Part shown: in pieces, positions 1 to 13,482 of the stretch
How the letters are laid out: the number at the start of each line of letters is the position of its first letter
How positions within the stretch are numbered: position 1 is the stretch's first letter
Assembly (NCBI GenBank): GCA_020912385.1
Contig: CP087211.1
Span: forward strand, 2,232,001 to 2,296,000
Reading direction: 5' to 3'
Origin: Neofusicoccum parvum
Taxonomy: Eukaryota > Ascomycota > Dothideomycetes > Botryosphaeriales > Botryosphaeriaceae
Length of the DNA stretch: 64,000 bases
Position numbers and translations under genes: made by a program
Notes under the pieces: model-generated
Told to the model about the DNA's origin: nothing
The model's input: only the letters and a program-made list of their open reading frames with translations
Databases searched by the model: none

Positions 1-361
1 TACGAATCCGTCGCGGTCACGTGCGCCTCCCGCAACAACAAAACCCTCGTCGCTCCTGTCATCACTCATTTGGCACGCACGTTTTGCAGCTTCAGCAACA
101 GGAATGCGGCACATATTTCACGCACCAACAAAAGTCCAGGCATATTTCTGAAATCTTAATCAATGAAGTCTATGGACAAACGACGCATATCTTAACAAGA
201 CCGTCAAAGCCACCGCCAGGGATATACATGAGCTCGAAAGATCTAGAGTTCTCTTGAACCTTCCCAACCAAACGCCAAAAGACACAATCATTACCACGCA
301 TATCGCCGTTTTCCATTTCCCCTCATTTTCTGTCGTCTATCCTCTCCGCCATCCACGATGC
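1..361. other. intergenic, 3' flank of FAS1
   Basis: No convincing gene is seen here. The stretch lies downstream of the FAS1 stop codon and should hold the FAS1 3' UTR and polyadenylation signals. The short open frame at 21-257 has no coding character. Confidence 0.5.
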
Positions 362-3300
362 CTAAGCCGTCGCAGTCTGCGCCTCCTGAGGCTTGTCCTC
401 GTACTTCTCCCAGTTGGCCAGGATGTTGCCAATCTTAGGCGAGTTGGTGAGGCGGTACACATCCTCGAAGTACTCCTTGGTGAGCTCGAAAGGACGAGCA
501 GTCACGTTGGGAATGTACTTGCCGATCAGCTTGCTGGGGTCGATCGACGTCTTGTGGATCTTCTTGAGCAAGAAGGAACGGAAAGGCTTGACACCAGAGC
601 GCAAGAACGTGCTGTGGAAAGGCACATCGATGCCCTTGAGCGGGATCGTGGCGAAACCGCGCTGCAGCTCGAGAGGCTTCGGCTTGGCCTCTGTCTGCTT
701 GGCGCACTCCTTGATGATCTCCACCAGGTGGGCCTTGACGTCCTCAAGTGACATGGTCTGCATGAGCTGCTGGATGTCGATCTTCTGAGCCTTGAGGTAG
801 TTGGTGACGTTGGTAAGGCAGTCGAGCGCCCTGAGGTCACCAGCCGCAACATACTGCATGTTGGCGATGTTGTAGTTGACAATCTCAAGCAGCCAGCCAG
901 TCTGCTCGGCGATGTTCTCGACAACGTACTGGAGCGCCTGCTCGTTGAACGTCTTGGAGATCCTGCTAGGGTTGACGGCGCACATGGAGTAGTTGGATCG
1001 CCCAGCCTCGTCACGTTCGACCGCGACTTGCATGGTGAGACCACGGTAGAACACGACTGACACCAAGCTCTCGATGGGCATAACCTCAGCCATGGCAGCA
1101 AGAGCAGCGTACTCACCGAGCGAGTGGCCCGCGAAGCTGCTGTCCGTCTGCACGAGACCCTTGGCCCGCATGTCCTCGAATGCCGCCTTCTCCATGAGCG
1201 TCAGAGCGGGCTGAGTGAACTGAGTAGCGGACAGGAGGCCGGTGGGAGAGCGGTAGGTGTACGAGGTGGTCTCCTCGTCAATCTCCTTGAAGATTCTCTC
1301 CGACTTGACGGAGCCGTCAGCAGCCACAGTCTCGAACGTCATGGACATGTAGTTCTGGCGGATGGCCTTGCCACGAGGTCCACCGAAGTGAATGGTGAGC
1401 TCCTTGGGGTTGTTCTTGACAATGTGGGTGATGGCGAAGCCATAGTTGTCCAAGAAGTGCTTGTCGGCCCTGTCCCAGACCTCCTTCGCAACGGGGCTGC
1501 TGTTGTACAGGTCCATACCCATGCCCTGCTCCTGCGATCCCTGGCCAGTGAAGACGTAGGAAGAGGTAGGTTGCTCGACCTCAGCCTCACCAAGGAGGAC
1601 CTTGTCCTCGGTCTCCTTGTTCGAGGCCTCGATCTTGATGATCTTGCGACCAGAGACCATGCCGACGTGCTGAAGCTTGACATCGATCTCGTCATCGGGC
1701 AGGACCATGCCAACAAGGTCAGCATGGAAGCTACGGATGCGTCCAATGTTGTTCTCGGCGGCCCAGGTCTCGACCAGGCTGCGAACAGCAGCGCTGGAGT
1801 ACATGCCATGGGTGATCGTGCCAGGGAGGTTGGCGAACTTGGAGAACACCCTGGACACGTGGATAGGGTTGTAGTCGCCAGACACACGCGCGTAGGTCTC
1901 GTTGGATGCGGGAGCCTTGAGCGTGAGCGGGCTCTTGCCATGCAGAGGGATCGGGTTCTCGAAGAGGACGGGCTGATCAACCTTGCTGCCGTGGCGCTCA
2001 AGGTAGTCGACAACGGGGTTGCCGTGAGAGGTACCCGCCTCATACTCAACTGAGGCAATCTGGACAATCTCCTTGGTAGGAAGCTCCAGGAGAACTTCAC
2101 CAACGGTCTCAATAGAGCTGAAGACGGTCTTGTTCTTATAGCGGGTCAAGGTCTGCAGCTTGAAGGTCAAGGTCTTGTCCAGAAGATCGATGTCGGAGTC
2201 CTCAAGCTTGAACCACTCCTTCGAGCGCAGGACAGCAACATCCTTGCCGGTCGCCAGGTGCAGGTTGAAGGGGGTCTCGGACTTGCGCTGGAAAGCATTC
2301 TCGAAGTCGGTGTAAGCGCCGCGGTACAAGAATTGACTGGTGACTTCCATGACGGGCTCGCCATCACGAGTGATGGTGCCGCAAACCTCGACCATCTTGC
2401 CGGAGTCCTGGTTGATGACAGCGTTGACCTGGGCAGTGGTGTCGAGGACATCGCCCTTTTTCAGAGGCTGAGCACCGGGGATCATGCGGAACTCGTTGGA
2501 CAAGTGTACAAGCTTGAGAAGGTCACCGTCGATAGCACGAGGGAAGATGGGCTTCGTGATGGCCTTCCAGCCGACGACAATGGCGAAGTCCATGGGCGCA
2601 AAGACCTCCTTGCCGGGACGGTCAACAAAAGCCTCGCCGGTGTTGCCGACGGCGTGGACGAAGTCGTTGATGGCCTCGCCGGTGATGGTGGCCCGGCCAC
2701 CCTCGAAGGTGGAGGTGACGGAAGCATCGAAGGGGCAGGCCTCGTCGCCGAACCAGAGCTTGTAGTAAAACTCCTTGATCCTATCATTACGGCCGTCCAT
2801 GACCTCGCGAATGGGCGCGTAGCCGCAATCCGGGTGGTAGGTGAACTTGAGAGGGAGAGCGGTGGGCTTGTGCAGAGCCGAACGCTCCTCAATCATGTTC
2901 ACCAGAATCTCGTTCGTGCCCTGGAGGCTGATCTCGACGGTCTTGATGTGTTTGCCGCCGTGGGAAGGCTCCCTCATCGTGATGACAGTCTTTGCGGGGT
3001 TGGCGGGGTTGGAGATCTCAACCATCATGCCGAGAGTTGGGTTGAACATCCTCTGCATAGGGTTGGTCTGGAACCTCTGGCCCTGGACGAAGACATCCGC
3101 AGTGAAGAAAGCATGTCTCCACGAGTAAGTCTTGCCGGCAAGAAGCTGCATCCAAGAAGTGATGTCGGGAAGGGTGGCGTTAGGTGCAGACGAGAGCCTG
3201 TAAATGGTCTTGTCCTGGACTTCGGAAACAGTGAGACCCTCGACCTCAACAACATCGTCGTGAGCACCGAGGAGCTTAGAGCCGAAGTACTCAAGAGTGG

Positions 3301-6300
3301 GAATCTTGGACTCATCACCACCGTACAGATCCTGGGTCAGAGCCTTGATGTGGCCGTTGTGGATGCCACCAAGGATGTCCGCCACGGGCTCATCGACCTT
3401 GGTAGAGTACTTGGCAGCCATAGGACCCTGGAGAATACAGACCCTACCAACGTCCTGGTCAACAATAGCATCGAGGTCCTCGGACTGCCAGAGTGAGTCC
3501 TTCTTGAAGTAGAACTCGAAGTTCTCATCAAGAGCGGGAACAAACGGCACCGGCTTCTGGATGACTCTCATGCAAAGCATGAGGAAGTGCTGTACATCTT
3601 GAGCGTTGATGAGCTGCTTGTCCGCCTCAGGGTACGCCTTGAGGACCTTCTCGACAATCTCGAAGGGCTTGCTGAGCTCTCCGTAGTTCTGAAGCAGCGA
3701 GGGCTTGTTCAGAGAGCTCGTGAAACGCTCTTCGACACGGCGAATGAAATCGCCTGTAAGGTTGCGCAGGGTCGGGTCGATCCAGCGCGACTGGTGCTTG
3801 ACGTACATGAGCTCGACCATGCGACGGACGACCTCACCGTAGGTCATGTCCTCCAGATCAACAGACTCGCCGGCAGAGTTCCTACCGAACCAGGGCTTCT
3901 GGAAGTCGTCGTTCAGCTTTTTGATGATGTAGTCACGGTTCTTCTTCAGCTCCACCAGACGCTTTGCCTTGTCCAGAGAGAAGATCTTCTGGTCCATCTC
4001 AGCCCAGAAGAGAACACCACGAGTAGCGAGCTTGTGAATCGGCTCGCCCATTTCGGAGCGAACGGTGATAACACCACCGGTCGCACCCTTGTAGGACTTC
4101 TCCCATTCACTGTCATCGACACCAGGGGCATCACAGATTGCCTGCTTCGCAGCTGGTGAAGTGAAAGCCTCCTTGGCAACCATCATGCGGCTACCGAACA
4201 GGCAGCCATCGAAAGGCATGGAAGGATAGCCGAACTTGTTGGACCAAACACCAGTCAAGTAGGGGTAAGTGTCCTCAGCAGCACCGAAACCGCTACCAGC
4301 GACAAGGATGATGTTGTCGCACTTGCGGATGCGGCCATACATCTGGAGAATAGGCTGGTGGAAGTCCTCGAAAGAGTGATGACCACCGCCACGGCCACCA
4401 GTCCACTGCAGAAGAACAGGGAAAGTCGGGTTGGCCTTGGCAATGTTGACGACCTGCTGGATGGCATCCATTGAACCGGGCTTGAAGCCGATGTGCTTGA
4501 GGCCAAGAGTTTCGATGTACTCATTCGCGACTTCAATCGACGGCACACCGGCACCGATCGTGAGACCCTCAATCGGAACACCCTCCGCTCGGAGCCTACC
4601 GATCATGGGAATCTGCCAGCTCATGGCACGGGGGTTAACGTAGATCAGATTAATGTTGATACCACGTCCAGCGGGAATGGCATTCTCGATCTTCTTGATA
4701 GCATCAGCCATCATAGGGTCCATGAAGTAGCCACCACCAGCCAGCTCAATGTGGTAACCGGCATTCATGGTAGCAGCAACAAACTCCCAAGGCACTGTGC
4801 AGGGGGTCATGCCCGCGACCATGACCGGAGGGAGGCCGATCAGCCTGCTCATCTTCGTGTCGACGAAGGTCTGGCCGGCGGAGGTCTTGACCAACTTGGG
4901 GCCGTGCTCCTTCACCCAGTCAACAGCGTACTTGACAGCGTGCTCAGAGTCGCGGTCGAAGATCTCGGGTTTGTAGCCAACCTCCGTGTTCGTGGAGTCC
5001 ATGGTCCCTGCGAGAATGACGCGAACGCCGGTACCCTCCTTGTTGCGGTTGGTAAGGACGCCGAGACCCGAGATGCCACCCGGACCAAAGTCAAGGATGT
5101 GAGTAGCATTGGGGAAGACAGTCGCCTGCTCCCAGTTGACAGGGTCCTGGGTGATCATCCTTACGAGCGCGGGAACAATGTTCGCAGCCTTGTCCTCGCG
5201 AATATCCTTGCCCGAGGCGGTGTCGTACATAGCAATACCAAGGTTCTCGCTGGGAATGACGATATCCTTGAGATCCTCATCGAGGAACTTGGTAGCTTCA
5301 ACAAGGTACGGACTGTGGAAAGGCGCAGTGATGGGAAGGAAGCGGTTAACGAAGCGGACCTTACGCTCTGTGAACGGAATTCTGTTCTGGTCAAGGCCAG
5401 TAGGAGCCTTCACCTTCCTCAGGCGCAGGTTAAGACCGTAGAGCGAAATTGGCGGGCCAGTGACAACGAAGTTACGCGCGCTGTTGACCAGGGAGATGGC
5501 GATGTGCTGGTCCTTGGGCAAGTGCTCGTTCGTCGTGGCAATGTGCTCCTCAACGGCCTTCCTGGGGAGGTCACGAATCGAGAGCATGGGCGTAGGAGTG
5601 CCCTCGCCGTTCTCAATCGAATCCTGCAGAACATTGGGAGCGAGAGATGTCCGGGGGTAGGCCTGCTGGCTGCGCGAGCCAATCCAGAAGAGAATGGTAA
5701 GGGCATCCCGCGACGTCCTGTCAAAGGTTTCCCAGCTCTTCGATGCCGCAATGGCAGCAGCGGTGACCACACCTTGGGAGTGGCCGGTGGTGCCGCTGAA
5801 GTAGTTACGGATGTGACCAGGGTGGCTGCCCAGAACGCGGCAGGTGACGACGTAGTGCGCAAGCTGGGTCAACCCAATCAACGGCAAGCTGACTGGTGCA
5901 GAGACGAGGTAGTCGATGTCTGGCTGGGACTCCTTGTTGTTGAGCCACCGCAGGACGTCCAGACCCTTGGCGTACTGTTTCGAAACGCGCTCATCGCGAG
6001 AGAGCGCCTGGAGGTGGGCTGCTGCGGCATTGACGAAATCCTCAACGAAGGCCGGGTAGGTGGTGTAGACCTCGCGGAGCTCCTCGAAGTACTCCTCGAT
6101 GTTACCCTGACCGCCGAAAACAGGGTAAATGTGGGCGTTTCCGTCAGCCGCCTCACGGAAAAGTGCCGAGTCGTGGTGCTTGATTGGCCTGTCGACAGCA
6201 GCACGAGCGCCGTAGTACGCGCTGACCACGGTGAGCTTCTTCGACTCGATGCCGGGCAGCTTGGCAGCGATGGCGTGGACCTCGTTGCCCTGGAGGAAAG

Positions 6301-6622
6301 CCCGCTCGAACTCGTTCAGCACGAGCTTGAGAACTTCCTCGAACGAGCCCGGGTCGTCGCCCTCCTCGACTTCCCGCGCGATGAAGCCCATATATCTGGC
6401 CACCAGCTCGCACTCTGACGAGGGCTCGTCATCTTGAGCGCGCTCCTCTGTTGGCTCTGGCAGGGTCGAGAGGAAAGTGTCCTTGAGTTGTGAGGCATTA
6501 AAGTGGAGGGCGGTCGGGATGAGGAACGTGTGCTCGAGCGTGCCGTGGGAGAGGATGAGAGGGCGGAGGTGCGCCTGAGAGCGCGGCGTAGAGACGCCAG
6601 TCTGCGGACCAGAGCCGTACAT
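362..6622 (-). CDS. FAS1: fatty acid synthase subunit beta (FAS1)
   Basis: Single-exon gene for a 2086-residue protein, the usual length of the fungal beta subunit. With the alpha subunit it forms the cytosolic alpha6-beta6 type I fatty acid synthase that makes palmitoyl and stearoyl-CoA. Domains run in the expected order. The acetyltransferase has nucleophile S282 in GHSQG. An FMN-dependent enoyl reductase barrel follows ([19 protein letters not shown] region). The hotdog dehydratase has [10 protein letters not shown]. The C-terminal malonyl/palmitoyl transferase has S1834 in [10 protein letters not shown]. The ATG at 6622 is the first in frame and gives the MYGSG start known in this family. 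FAS2 begins 1158 bases away in the opposite direction, so the two are probably co-regulated. No break or missing catalytic residue was seen. Confidence 0.98.
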   Translation of the reverse strand: MYGSGPQTGVSTPRSQAHLRPLILSHGTLEHTFLIPTALHFNASQLKDTFLSTLPEPTEERAQDDEPSSECELVARYMGFIAREVEEGDDPGSFEEVLKLVLNEFERAFLQGNEVHAIAAKLPGIESKKLTVVSAYYGARAAVDRPIKHHDSALFREAADGNAHIYPVFGGQGNIEEYFEELREVYTTYPAFVEDFVNAAAAHLQALSRDERVSKQYAKGLDVLRWLNNKESQPDIDYLVSAPVSLPLIGLTQLAHYVVTCRVLGSHPGHIRNYFSGTTGHSQGVVTAAAIAASKSWETFDRTSRDALTILFWIGSRSQQAYPRTSLAPNVLQDSIENGEGTPTPMLSIRDLPRKAVEEHIATTNEHLPKDQHIAISLVNSARNFVVTGPPISLYGLNLRLRKVKAPTGLDQNRIPFTERKVRFVNRFLPITAPFHSPYLVEATKFLDEDLKDIVIPSENLGIAMYDTASGKDIREDKAANIVPALVRMITQDPVNWEQATVFPNATHILDFGPGGISGLGVLTNRNKEGTGVRVILAGTMDSTNTEVGYKPEIFDRDSEHAVKYAVDWVKEHGPKLVKTSAGQTFVDTKMSRLIGLPPVMVAGMTPCTVPWEFVAATMNAGYHIELAGGGYFMDPMMADAIKKIENAIPAGRGININLIYVNPRAMSWQIPMIGRLRAEGVPIEGLTIGAGVPSIEVANEYIETLGLKHIGFKPGSMDAIQQVVNIAKANPTFPVLLQWTGGRGGGHHSFEDFHQPILQMYGRIRKCDNIILVAGSGFGAAEDTYPYLTGVWSNKFGYPSMPFDGCLFGSRMMVAKEAFTSPAAKQAICDAPGVDDSEWEKSYKGATGGVITVRSEMGEPIHKLATRGVLFWAEMDQKIFSLDKAKRLVELKKNRDYIIKKLNDDFQKPWFGRNSAGESVDLEDMTYGEVVRRMVELMYVKHQSRWIDPTLRNLTGDFIRRVEERFTSSLNKPSLLQNYGELSKPFEIVEKVLKAYPEADKQLINAQDVQHFLMLCMRVIQKPVPFVPALDENFEFYFKKDSLWQSEDLDAIVDQDVGRVCILQGPMAAKYSTKVDEPVADILGGIHNGHIKALTQDLYGGDESKIPTLEYFGSKLLGAHDDVVEVEGLTVSEVQDKTIYRLSSAPNATLPDITSWMQLLAGKTYSWRHAFFTADVFVQGQRFQTNPMQRMFNPTLGMMVEISNPANPAKTVITMREPSHGGKHIKTVEISLQGTNEILVNMIEERSALHKPTALPLKFTYHPDCGYAPIREVMDGRNDRIKEFYYKLWFGDEACPFDASVTSTFEGGRATITGEAINDFVHAVGNTGEAFVDRPGKEVFAPMDFAIVVGWKAITKPIFPRAIDGDLLKLVHLSNEFRMIPGAQPLKKGDVLDTTAQVNAVINQDSGKMVEVCGTITRDGEPVMEVTSQFLYRGAYTDFENAFQRKSETPFNLHLATGKDVAVLRSKEWFKLEDSDIDLLDKTLTFKLQTLTRYKNKTVFSSIETVGEVLLELPTKEIVQIASVEYEAGTSHGNPVVDYLERHGSKVDQPVLFENPIPLHGKSPLTLKAPASNETYARVSGDYNPIHVSRVFSKFANLPGTITHGMYSSAAVRSLVETWAAENNIGRIRSFHADLVGMVLPDDEIDVKLQHVGMVSGRKIIKIEASNKETEDKVLLGEAEVEQPTSSYVFTGQGSQEQGMGMDLYNSSPVAKEVWDRADKHFLDNYGFAITHIVKNNPKELTIHFGGPRGKAIRQNYMSMTFETVAADGSVKSERIFKEIDEETTSYTYRSPTGLLSATQFTQPALTLMEKAAFEDMRAKGLVQTDSSFAGHSLGEYAALAAMAEVMPIESLVSVVFYRGLTMQVAVERDEAGRSNYSMCAVNPSRISKTFNEQALQYVVENIAEQTGWLLEIVNYNIANMQYVAAGDLRALDCLTNVTNYLKAQKIDIQQLMQTMSLEDVKAHLVEIIKECAKQTEAKPKPLELQRGFATIPLKGIDVPFHSTFLRSGVKPFRSFLLKKIHKTSIDPSKLIGKYIPNVTARPFELTKEYFEDVYRLTNSPKIGNILANWEKYEDKPQEAQTATA

Positions 6623-7780
6623 GGTTGCAGTTGCGGTGTATAGGTGTGAAGCCGAAGATTAAGGTGGTGCTGTCCTCGCAGAGTCAGTGAAGGCCCGACA
6701 GACAAAAAGTTGCCGCGACACCGCCGCGGGCGCCGGGCAGCGCGCTGGCAGCGCACGCAAGCTCCAATGGCAGCCAATTTGCGTCGCAGCGCGCCGGCAG
6801 ACGCAGTGTCGCGCAGGGCAACTCACCAAAGGCGCTGGGGCAGCAGAGACCAAGCTCAATAGCGGCGCAAGGGAATTCGTCGGTACTGCGCGGGCAGCTC
6901 CCTTGTCTATGGGTATCACGTCCCCGGGGCCTGGGGATTTCTAAAGGCGGAGGAGGAGAAGACGGAGAACAGGCGCGGGATAAGAAGAGGGAAAGTGTGA
7001 GGCAGGAGAGGGCAGCTGGAGGCGTTCGCCGCGGATAGCAACCTCTTTTTTCTCTCTGAGCATGCGCGCGGCGGGCCAGCAACGGCAGCTTTCAGTTGAG
7101 CGCGTCTGTGCAGGGGTGCATCCGTTGGGAACGTCAGCTATGCGGTCTAAACGCTGGCGCAGGCCACCCCCGGCCTGTCGCGGGGCCCTGCCGGGCGGAT
7201 GGAGGCACACCTGCAGCGGCCGCGGCTGCTCGGGGCCGTTCGGAGTGCCAGCAAGAGCCCTGCGGCGAAAATTGCAGCGCTGCCGTTCGCTGCACGGCGT
7301 TGCGCATCCCCGTGCTGCCCTGTTGGTGGCGCGGCGCAGGGTTGGGCGTGCGGAGGTGCGTGATTCATGCGCTCATCGCCGCCGCGCAAGGTCAACACTA
7401 GCCGATTTTCGTTGGGCGAGCCAGAAGCCAAAGCTTCAACAGAGAGCTGCCAGACTCAACACCTGTGGCACCTGCTCGCGCCAGAGGAGAAGATACCAAC
7501 AACAGCCCGCCCGTGCGTCCGCGTCCTTGAAAGCGCCCGCCGCCCGCCCTTTCTTTCCGCACAGTCTTCCGCCTGGTGGTGAACGCCCTCTACACCCACC
7601 TTGCACACACACCACCTTCCTCCTTCCTCTCTCCGCCTTTTTGTTGCGCTCCGCACGCGCCATTGGGTCACGCGCAATCTCCCGCCGCCATTGCCGTGCT
7701 CGCTCTCTGCACCTTTTAGATACCCGCGCCTTTAATTCCTCGCCCAAAATTTTCTCGTCGCCGCCCTCCTCACCGCCACC
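6623..7780. promoter_or_regulatory. shared FAS1/FAS2 bidirectional promoter
   Basis: This 1158-base GC-rich gap separates the start codons of FAS1 (minus) and FAS2 (plus). It must hold both promoters and 5' UTRs. CCAAT pentamers are visible near 6764 and 6775, and an inverted copy (ATTGG) near 7662. Pyrimidine-rich tracts lie just upstream of the FAS2 ATG. Open frames inside are GC-driven and overlap in all directions. Co-regulation is inferred from the head-to-head layout. Confidence 0.7.
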
Positions 7781-10700
7781 ATGCGTCCCGAGATTGAGCA
7801 GGAGCTCTCCCACACGCTCCTCGTTGAGCTGCTTGCATACCAGTTTGCGTCGCCCGTGAGATGGATCGAGACCCAAGATGTCATCCTCGGCGAGAAGACC
7901 ACTGAGCGCATCGTCGAGGTCGGCCCTGCCGACACCCTCGGCGTCATGGCCAAGCGGACGCTGGCCTCCAAGTACGAGGCACACGACGCGGCGCGTTCCG
8001 TACAGCGCCAGATCCTGTGCTACAACAAGGACGCGAAGGACATCTACTACGATGTCGACCCGGTTGAGGAAGAGCCCGAGACGCCCGCTCCCGCAGCACA
8101 GAGCTCGTCCGCAGCAGCACCTGCCCCTGCCGCTGCGGCCGCCGCGCCTGTTGCCGCCGCTCCCAGTGCAGGCCCCGCGGCCGCCGTGGCAGACGCGCCT
8201 GTTACTGCGACAGACGTTCTGAGAGCATTGGTTGCCCAGAAGCTGAAGAAGCCGCTCGGCGACATCCCGCTGAGCAAGGCCATCAAGGATTTGGTTGGAG
8301 GTAAGAATTTTGAAAATCCCGCACCGGGTGAAGGACAACGCTCTAACTCTACAAAACAGGCAAATCCACACTTCAAAACGAAATCCTCGGAGACTTGGGC
8401 AAGGAGTTCGGCTCGACTCCAGAGAAGCCCGAGGACACCCCGCTCGACGAGCTTGGAGCGGCGATGCAGGCCACCTTCAATGGCCAGCTCGGCAAGCAGT
8501 CGTCCTCCCTCATCGCGCGTTTGGTCTCATCGAAGATGCCCGGTGGCTTCAACAATACATCAGCACGGAAGTACCTCGAGACGAGGTGGGGTCTTGGGCC
8601 CGGCAGGCAGGATGGTGCTCTGCTGCTCGGTCTGACTTTGGAGCCGGCGGCGCGTCTTGGTTCTGAAAACGATGCCAAGGCGTGGCTTGACGACATCGCC
8701 AACAAGTACGCGGCCACCGCAGGCATCAGTCTGTCTACCCCCACGGCAGGCGGCGATTCCGGTGCTGCTGCAGGTGGCATGATGATGGATCCTGCCGCCA
8801 TCGACGCCCTTACCAAGGACCAGAGGGCGCTGTTCAAGCAGCAGCTTGAGCTCTTTGCCCGCTACCTCAAGATGGACCTCCGCTCTGCCGACAGGGCATT
8901 TGTTGGCTCACAAGAGACCAACAAGGCTCTCCAAGCCCAGCTGGACCTCTGGAACACCGAGCACGGCGAATTCTACGCTGCCGGCATCGAGCCCCAGTTC
9001 ACACCCCTCAAGGCCCGCGTCTACGACTCCTCCTGGAACTGGGCCCGGCAGGACGCTCTCACCATGTACTACGACATCATTTTCGGCCGCCTCAAGGCTG
9101 TCGACCGTGAGATCGTCAGCCAGTGCATCAACATCATGAACCGCTCGAACCCCACCCTTCTCGAGTTCATGCAGTACCACATCGATCACTGCCCTACCGA
9201 GCGCGGCGAGACTTACGAGCTCGCTAAGGAGCTCGGCCAGCAGCTGATTGAGAACTGCAAGGACGTCTTGAACGCTGCCCCCGTTTTCAAGGATGTTGCT
9301 ATGCCGACTGCCCCTTCGCTGAACATTGATGCTCGCGGTAACATGAACTACGCCGAAGTTCCCAGGGCTAGCGTGCGCAAGCTTGAGCACTACGTCAAGG
9401 AGATGGCTGAGGGTGGCAAGCTCTCCGAGTACGGCAACCGCACCAAGGTTCAGAACGACCTGCAGAGGATCTACAAGCTCATCCGCCAGCAGCACAAGCT
9501 GTCCAAGTCCTCTCAGCTGCAGATCAAGAGCCTTTACGCCGACGTCATCCGTTCTCTGTCGATGAACGAGGGCCAAATCATCCCCAGCGAGAACGGTAAG
9601 AGTGCCAACGGCCGTCGCAAGGGCCGCAACGGACGCATCAACGGCACCAACAAGCAGGGCAAGGTCGAGACCATTCCCTTCCTGCACCTCAAGCGCAAGG
9701 ATGAGCATGGCTGGGAGTACAGCAAGAAGCTTACTGGCATCTACCTCGATGGTTTGGAGCGTGCTGCCCGTGACGGCGTGACCTTCCAGGGCAAGCACGC
9801 CCTGATGACTGGTGCTGGTGCTGGCTCCATCGGTGCTGAGGTCCTCCAGGGCCTGATCGCTGGTGGTGCCAAGGTCGTTGTCACGACCAGCCGTTTCTCC
9901 CGCGAGGTCAACGAGTACTACCAGTCCATCTACTCCCGCCACGGAGCTCGTGGATCTCAGCTCATCGTTGTTCCCTTCAACCAGGGCAGCAAGCAGGACG
10001 TCGAGGCTCTTGTCAACTACATCTACGACGCCAAGACCGGCCTCGGATGGGATCTTGACTACGTCATTCCTTTCGCCGCCATTTCTGAGCAGGGTCGTGA
10101 GATCGATGGCATTGACTCGAAGTCTGAGCTTGCTCACCGTATCATGTTGACCAACCTTCTGAGACTTCTGGGCTGCGTCAAGCAGCAGAAGGCAGCCAAC
10201 GGCTTCGAGACTCGTCCTGCTCAGGTCGTTCTCCCTCTTTCTCCTAACCACGGTACCTTCGGCAACGATGGTCTGTATGCCGAGTCCAAGATCGCCCTTG
10301 AGACCCTCTTCAGCAGGTGGCATTCTGAGAGCTGGGGCAACTACCTCACTATCTGCGGTGCGGTCATTGGCTGGACCCGTGGTACTGGTCTCATGGCTGG
10401 TAACAACATTGTTGCTGAGGGCATTGAGAAGTACGGTGTTCGTACCTTCTCTCAGCAGGAGATGGCCTTCAACCTTTTGGGTCTTATGGGACCGTCGATT
10501 GTCAACCTCTGCCAGGTCGAGCCCGTCTGGGCTGATCTCAACGGTGGCTTCCAGTACCTGCCCAACCTCAAGGACCTTATGACCGACCTCCGCAAGGAGT
10601 TCACCGAGACCAGCGAGATCCGCAAGGCCGTCACCAAGGAGACCTCTGCCGAGAACAAGATCGTCAACGGCGAGAAGAGCGAGGCTCTGTACAAGAAGGT

Positions 10701-13482
10701 CACCGTCCAGCCTCGCGCCAACCTGAAGTTCGACTTCCCCGACGTTCCCGACTGGGAGACCGAAGTCAAGCCGCTCAACGAGAACCTCAAGGGCATGGTT
10801 GATCTCGAGAAGGTCGTCGTTGTCACTGGTTTCGCTGAGGTTGGTCCTTGGGGTAACGCCCGCACTCGTTGGGAAATGGAAGCCTACGGCGAGTTCTCTC
10901 TCGAGGGCTGCGTTGAGATGGCTTGGATCATGGGTCTTATCAAGAACCACAACGGACCCCTCAAGGGCCAGAGCTACTCCGGCTGGGTCGATGCCAAATC
11001 CGGAGAGCCCGTAGATGACAAGGACATCAAGGCCAAGTACGAGAAGTTCATCATTGAACACTCTGGTATCCGTCTCATCGAGCCCGAGCTGTTCGGCGGC
11101 TACGACCCGAACAAGAAGCAGCTCCTGCAGGAGGTCCAAATCGAGGAAGACCTCGAGCCTTTCGAGGCTTCCAAGGAGACTGCTGAGGAGTTCCAGCGCG
11201 AGCACGGTGACAAGGTGGAGATCTTCGAGATTCCGGACTCTGGCGACTACACCGTCCGCTTGAAGAAGGGCGCCACCCTTCTCATCCCCAAGGCCCTTCG
11301 TTTCGACCGCCTGGTCGCTGGTCAGGTGCCTACTGGCTGGGATGCTCGTAGGTATGGTGTGCCGGAGGACATCATTGAGCAAGTCGACACCGTCACCTTG
11401 TTCGTCCTGGTCTCGGTTTCCGAGGCTCTCCTGTCTGCTGGTATCACCGACCCTTACGAGTTTTACAAGTATGTCCACATCTCGGAGGTGGGCAACTGTA
11501 CCGGTTCCGGTATTGGTGGTTCCGGCGCTCTGAGGGGCATGTACAAGGACCGCTACCTCGACAAGCCTCTCCAAAAGGATATCCTCCAGGAGTCCTTCAT
11601 CAACACCATGAGCGCCTGGGTCAACATGCTGCTCCTCTCCTCTACCGGTCCTATTAAGTCTCCTTCCGGTGCTTGCGCTACCGCTGTCGAATCCGTCGAC
11701 ATTGGTTTCGAGACCATTCTCGAGGGCAAGGCCAGAATCTGCCTTGTCGGTGGTTTCGATGACTTCCAGGAGGAGGGCTCTTACGAGTTCGCCAACATGA
11801 AGGCCACCAGCAACGCTGAGGATGAGTTCGCGCACGGCAGAACTCCCAAGGAGATGTCCCGTCCCACCACCACCACCCGTAACGGTTTCATGGAATCCCA
11901 GGGTTGCGGTATCCAAGTCATCATGGACGCTCGCCTCGCTCTGGATATGGGTGTCCCGATCTACGGTATCCTGGGCTTTACTGCCACTGCTACCGACAAG
12001 ATCGGCAGGTCCGTCCCCGCTCCTGGCCAGGGTGTCCTCACCACTGCTCGCGAGGAAGTGTCCAAGTTCCCGTCTCCCCTGCTGGACATCAAGTACAGGA
12101 GGCGCCAGCTGGATCTCCGCCGCCGCCAGATCAAGCAATGGCAGGAGTCGGAGCTGCTGTACCTGCAGGACGAGGTGGCCGCGATGAAGTCTCAAGATTC
12201 CAACTTCAGCGAGGACGAGTACCTCTCGGATCGTGTTACTCACATCGAGCGCGAGGCCAAGCGCCAGGAGAAGGCTGCCCTGCAGAGCCTGGGCAACCAG
12301 TTCTGGAAGCAGGACCCCAGAATTGCTCCCATGCGTGGTGCTCTGGCCACCTGGGGCCTCACCATCGACGATCTGGACGTTGCCTCATGCCACGGTACCT
12401 CGACCGTTGCCAACGACAAGAACGAGTCCGATGTGCTCTGCCAGCAGATGAAGCACTTGGGCCGCAAGAAGGGCAACGCCATCCTGGGCATCTTCCAGAA
12501 GTTCCTCACTGGTCACCCCAAGGGTGCGGCCGGTGCCTGGATGATGAACGGTGCCCTTCAGGTGCTCAACTCTGGTCTTGTCCCCGGCAACCGCAACGCC
12601 GACAACGTCGACAAGGCTCTCGAGAAATTCGACTACATGGTCTACCCCAGCCGTTCGATCCAGACGGATGGTGTCAAGGCTGTCTCGGTTACGTCTTTCG
12701 GTTTCGGTCAGAAGGGTGCGCAGGCCATCGCCATCCACCCCAAGTACCTCTTCGCCACTCTCGACCACGCCGAGTACGCCAACTACAAGACGCGTGTCGA
12801 GTCTCGGCAGAAGAAGGCTTACCGTTACTACCACGACGGGCTCCTCAACAACACCATGTTCCGTGCCAAGAGCAAGGGACCGTACGAGGAGGCTCAGCAG
12901 AGCGAGGTGTTCCTCAACCCCTCTGCCCGTGTCAGCGTCGACAAGAAGACGTCCAACTGGGTGTACCCCGCCAAGATTCCGGCTCAGAGCCCTGTGGAGA
13001 AGGCCAAGACGGAGCAGACGCGCCAGATGGTCGAGTCGCTCGCCAAGGCCACTGCTGGCGAGAACTCCAAGGTTGGTGTCGATGTCGAGAGCGTCTCGGC
13101 CATCCCCATCGACAACGAGACGTTTGTCGAGCGCAACTTCACGGAAAAGGAGCAGGCCTACTGCAAGGCGGCTCCCAACCCGCGTGCCAGCTTCGCCGGC
13201 CGCTGGTCCGCCAAGGAAGCTGTCTTCAAGGCGCTTGGTGTTGCTGGCAAGGGTGCCGGTGCGCCCTTGAAGGACATTGAGGTTCTGAACGACGACAAGG
13301 GCGCGCCTGTTGTTACTGTAAGTTGAGGCAACCTTGCTATTCGGTGAATCAAATGCTAACACCCTTTGCAGCTCCACGGCGACGCAGAGGCTGCTGCCAA
13401 GCAGGCAGGTGTCAAGTCGGTCAATGTGAGCATCAGCCATAGCGATGACCAGGCCATCGCTATTGCGGTCTCAGCTTTGTAG
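7781..13482 (+). CDS. FAS2: fatty acid synthase subunit alpha (FAS2)
   Basis: Three exons, join(7781..8300, 8360..13317, 13372..13482), give 1862 residues, normal for the alpha subunit. The acyl carrier domain has its phosphopantetheine serine at S176 in [10 protein letters not shown]. The first intron interrupts the codon two residues before it. The ketoreductase has a Rossmann motif near residue 658 (TGAGAGSIG). The ketoacyl synthase has C1279 in GACAT and histidines H1518 and H1559, matching the yeast triad spacing. The C-terminal phosphopantetheinyl transferase has D1748 and E1750 in GVDVESV and then [12 protein letters not shown]. The second intron (GTAAGT, branch GCTAAC, TTTGCAG) is needed to reach the last 36 codons; without it a stop follows at 13324. 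An Ala-rich linker precedes the acyl carrier domain. It partners with FAS1. Confidence 0.98.

Noticed and set aside
4493..6418. 641-codon open frame on plus strand inside FAS1
   Set aside because: Antisense shadow of FAS1 with no family resemblance.
8908..12243. 1111-codon open frame on the strand opposite FAS2
   Set aside because: It is a shadow of FAS2 caused by codon bias at high GC; FAS2 on the plus strand is unambiguous.
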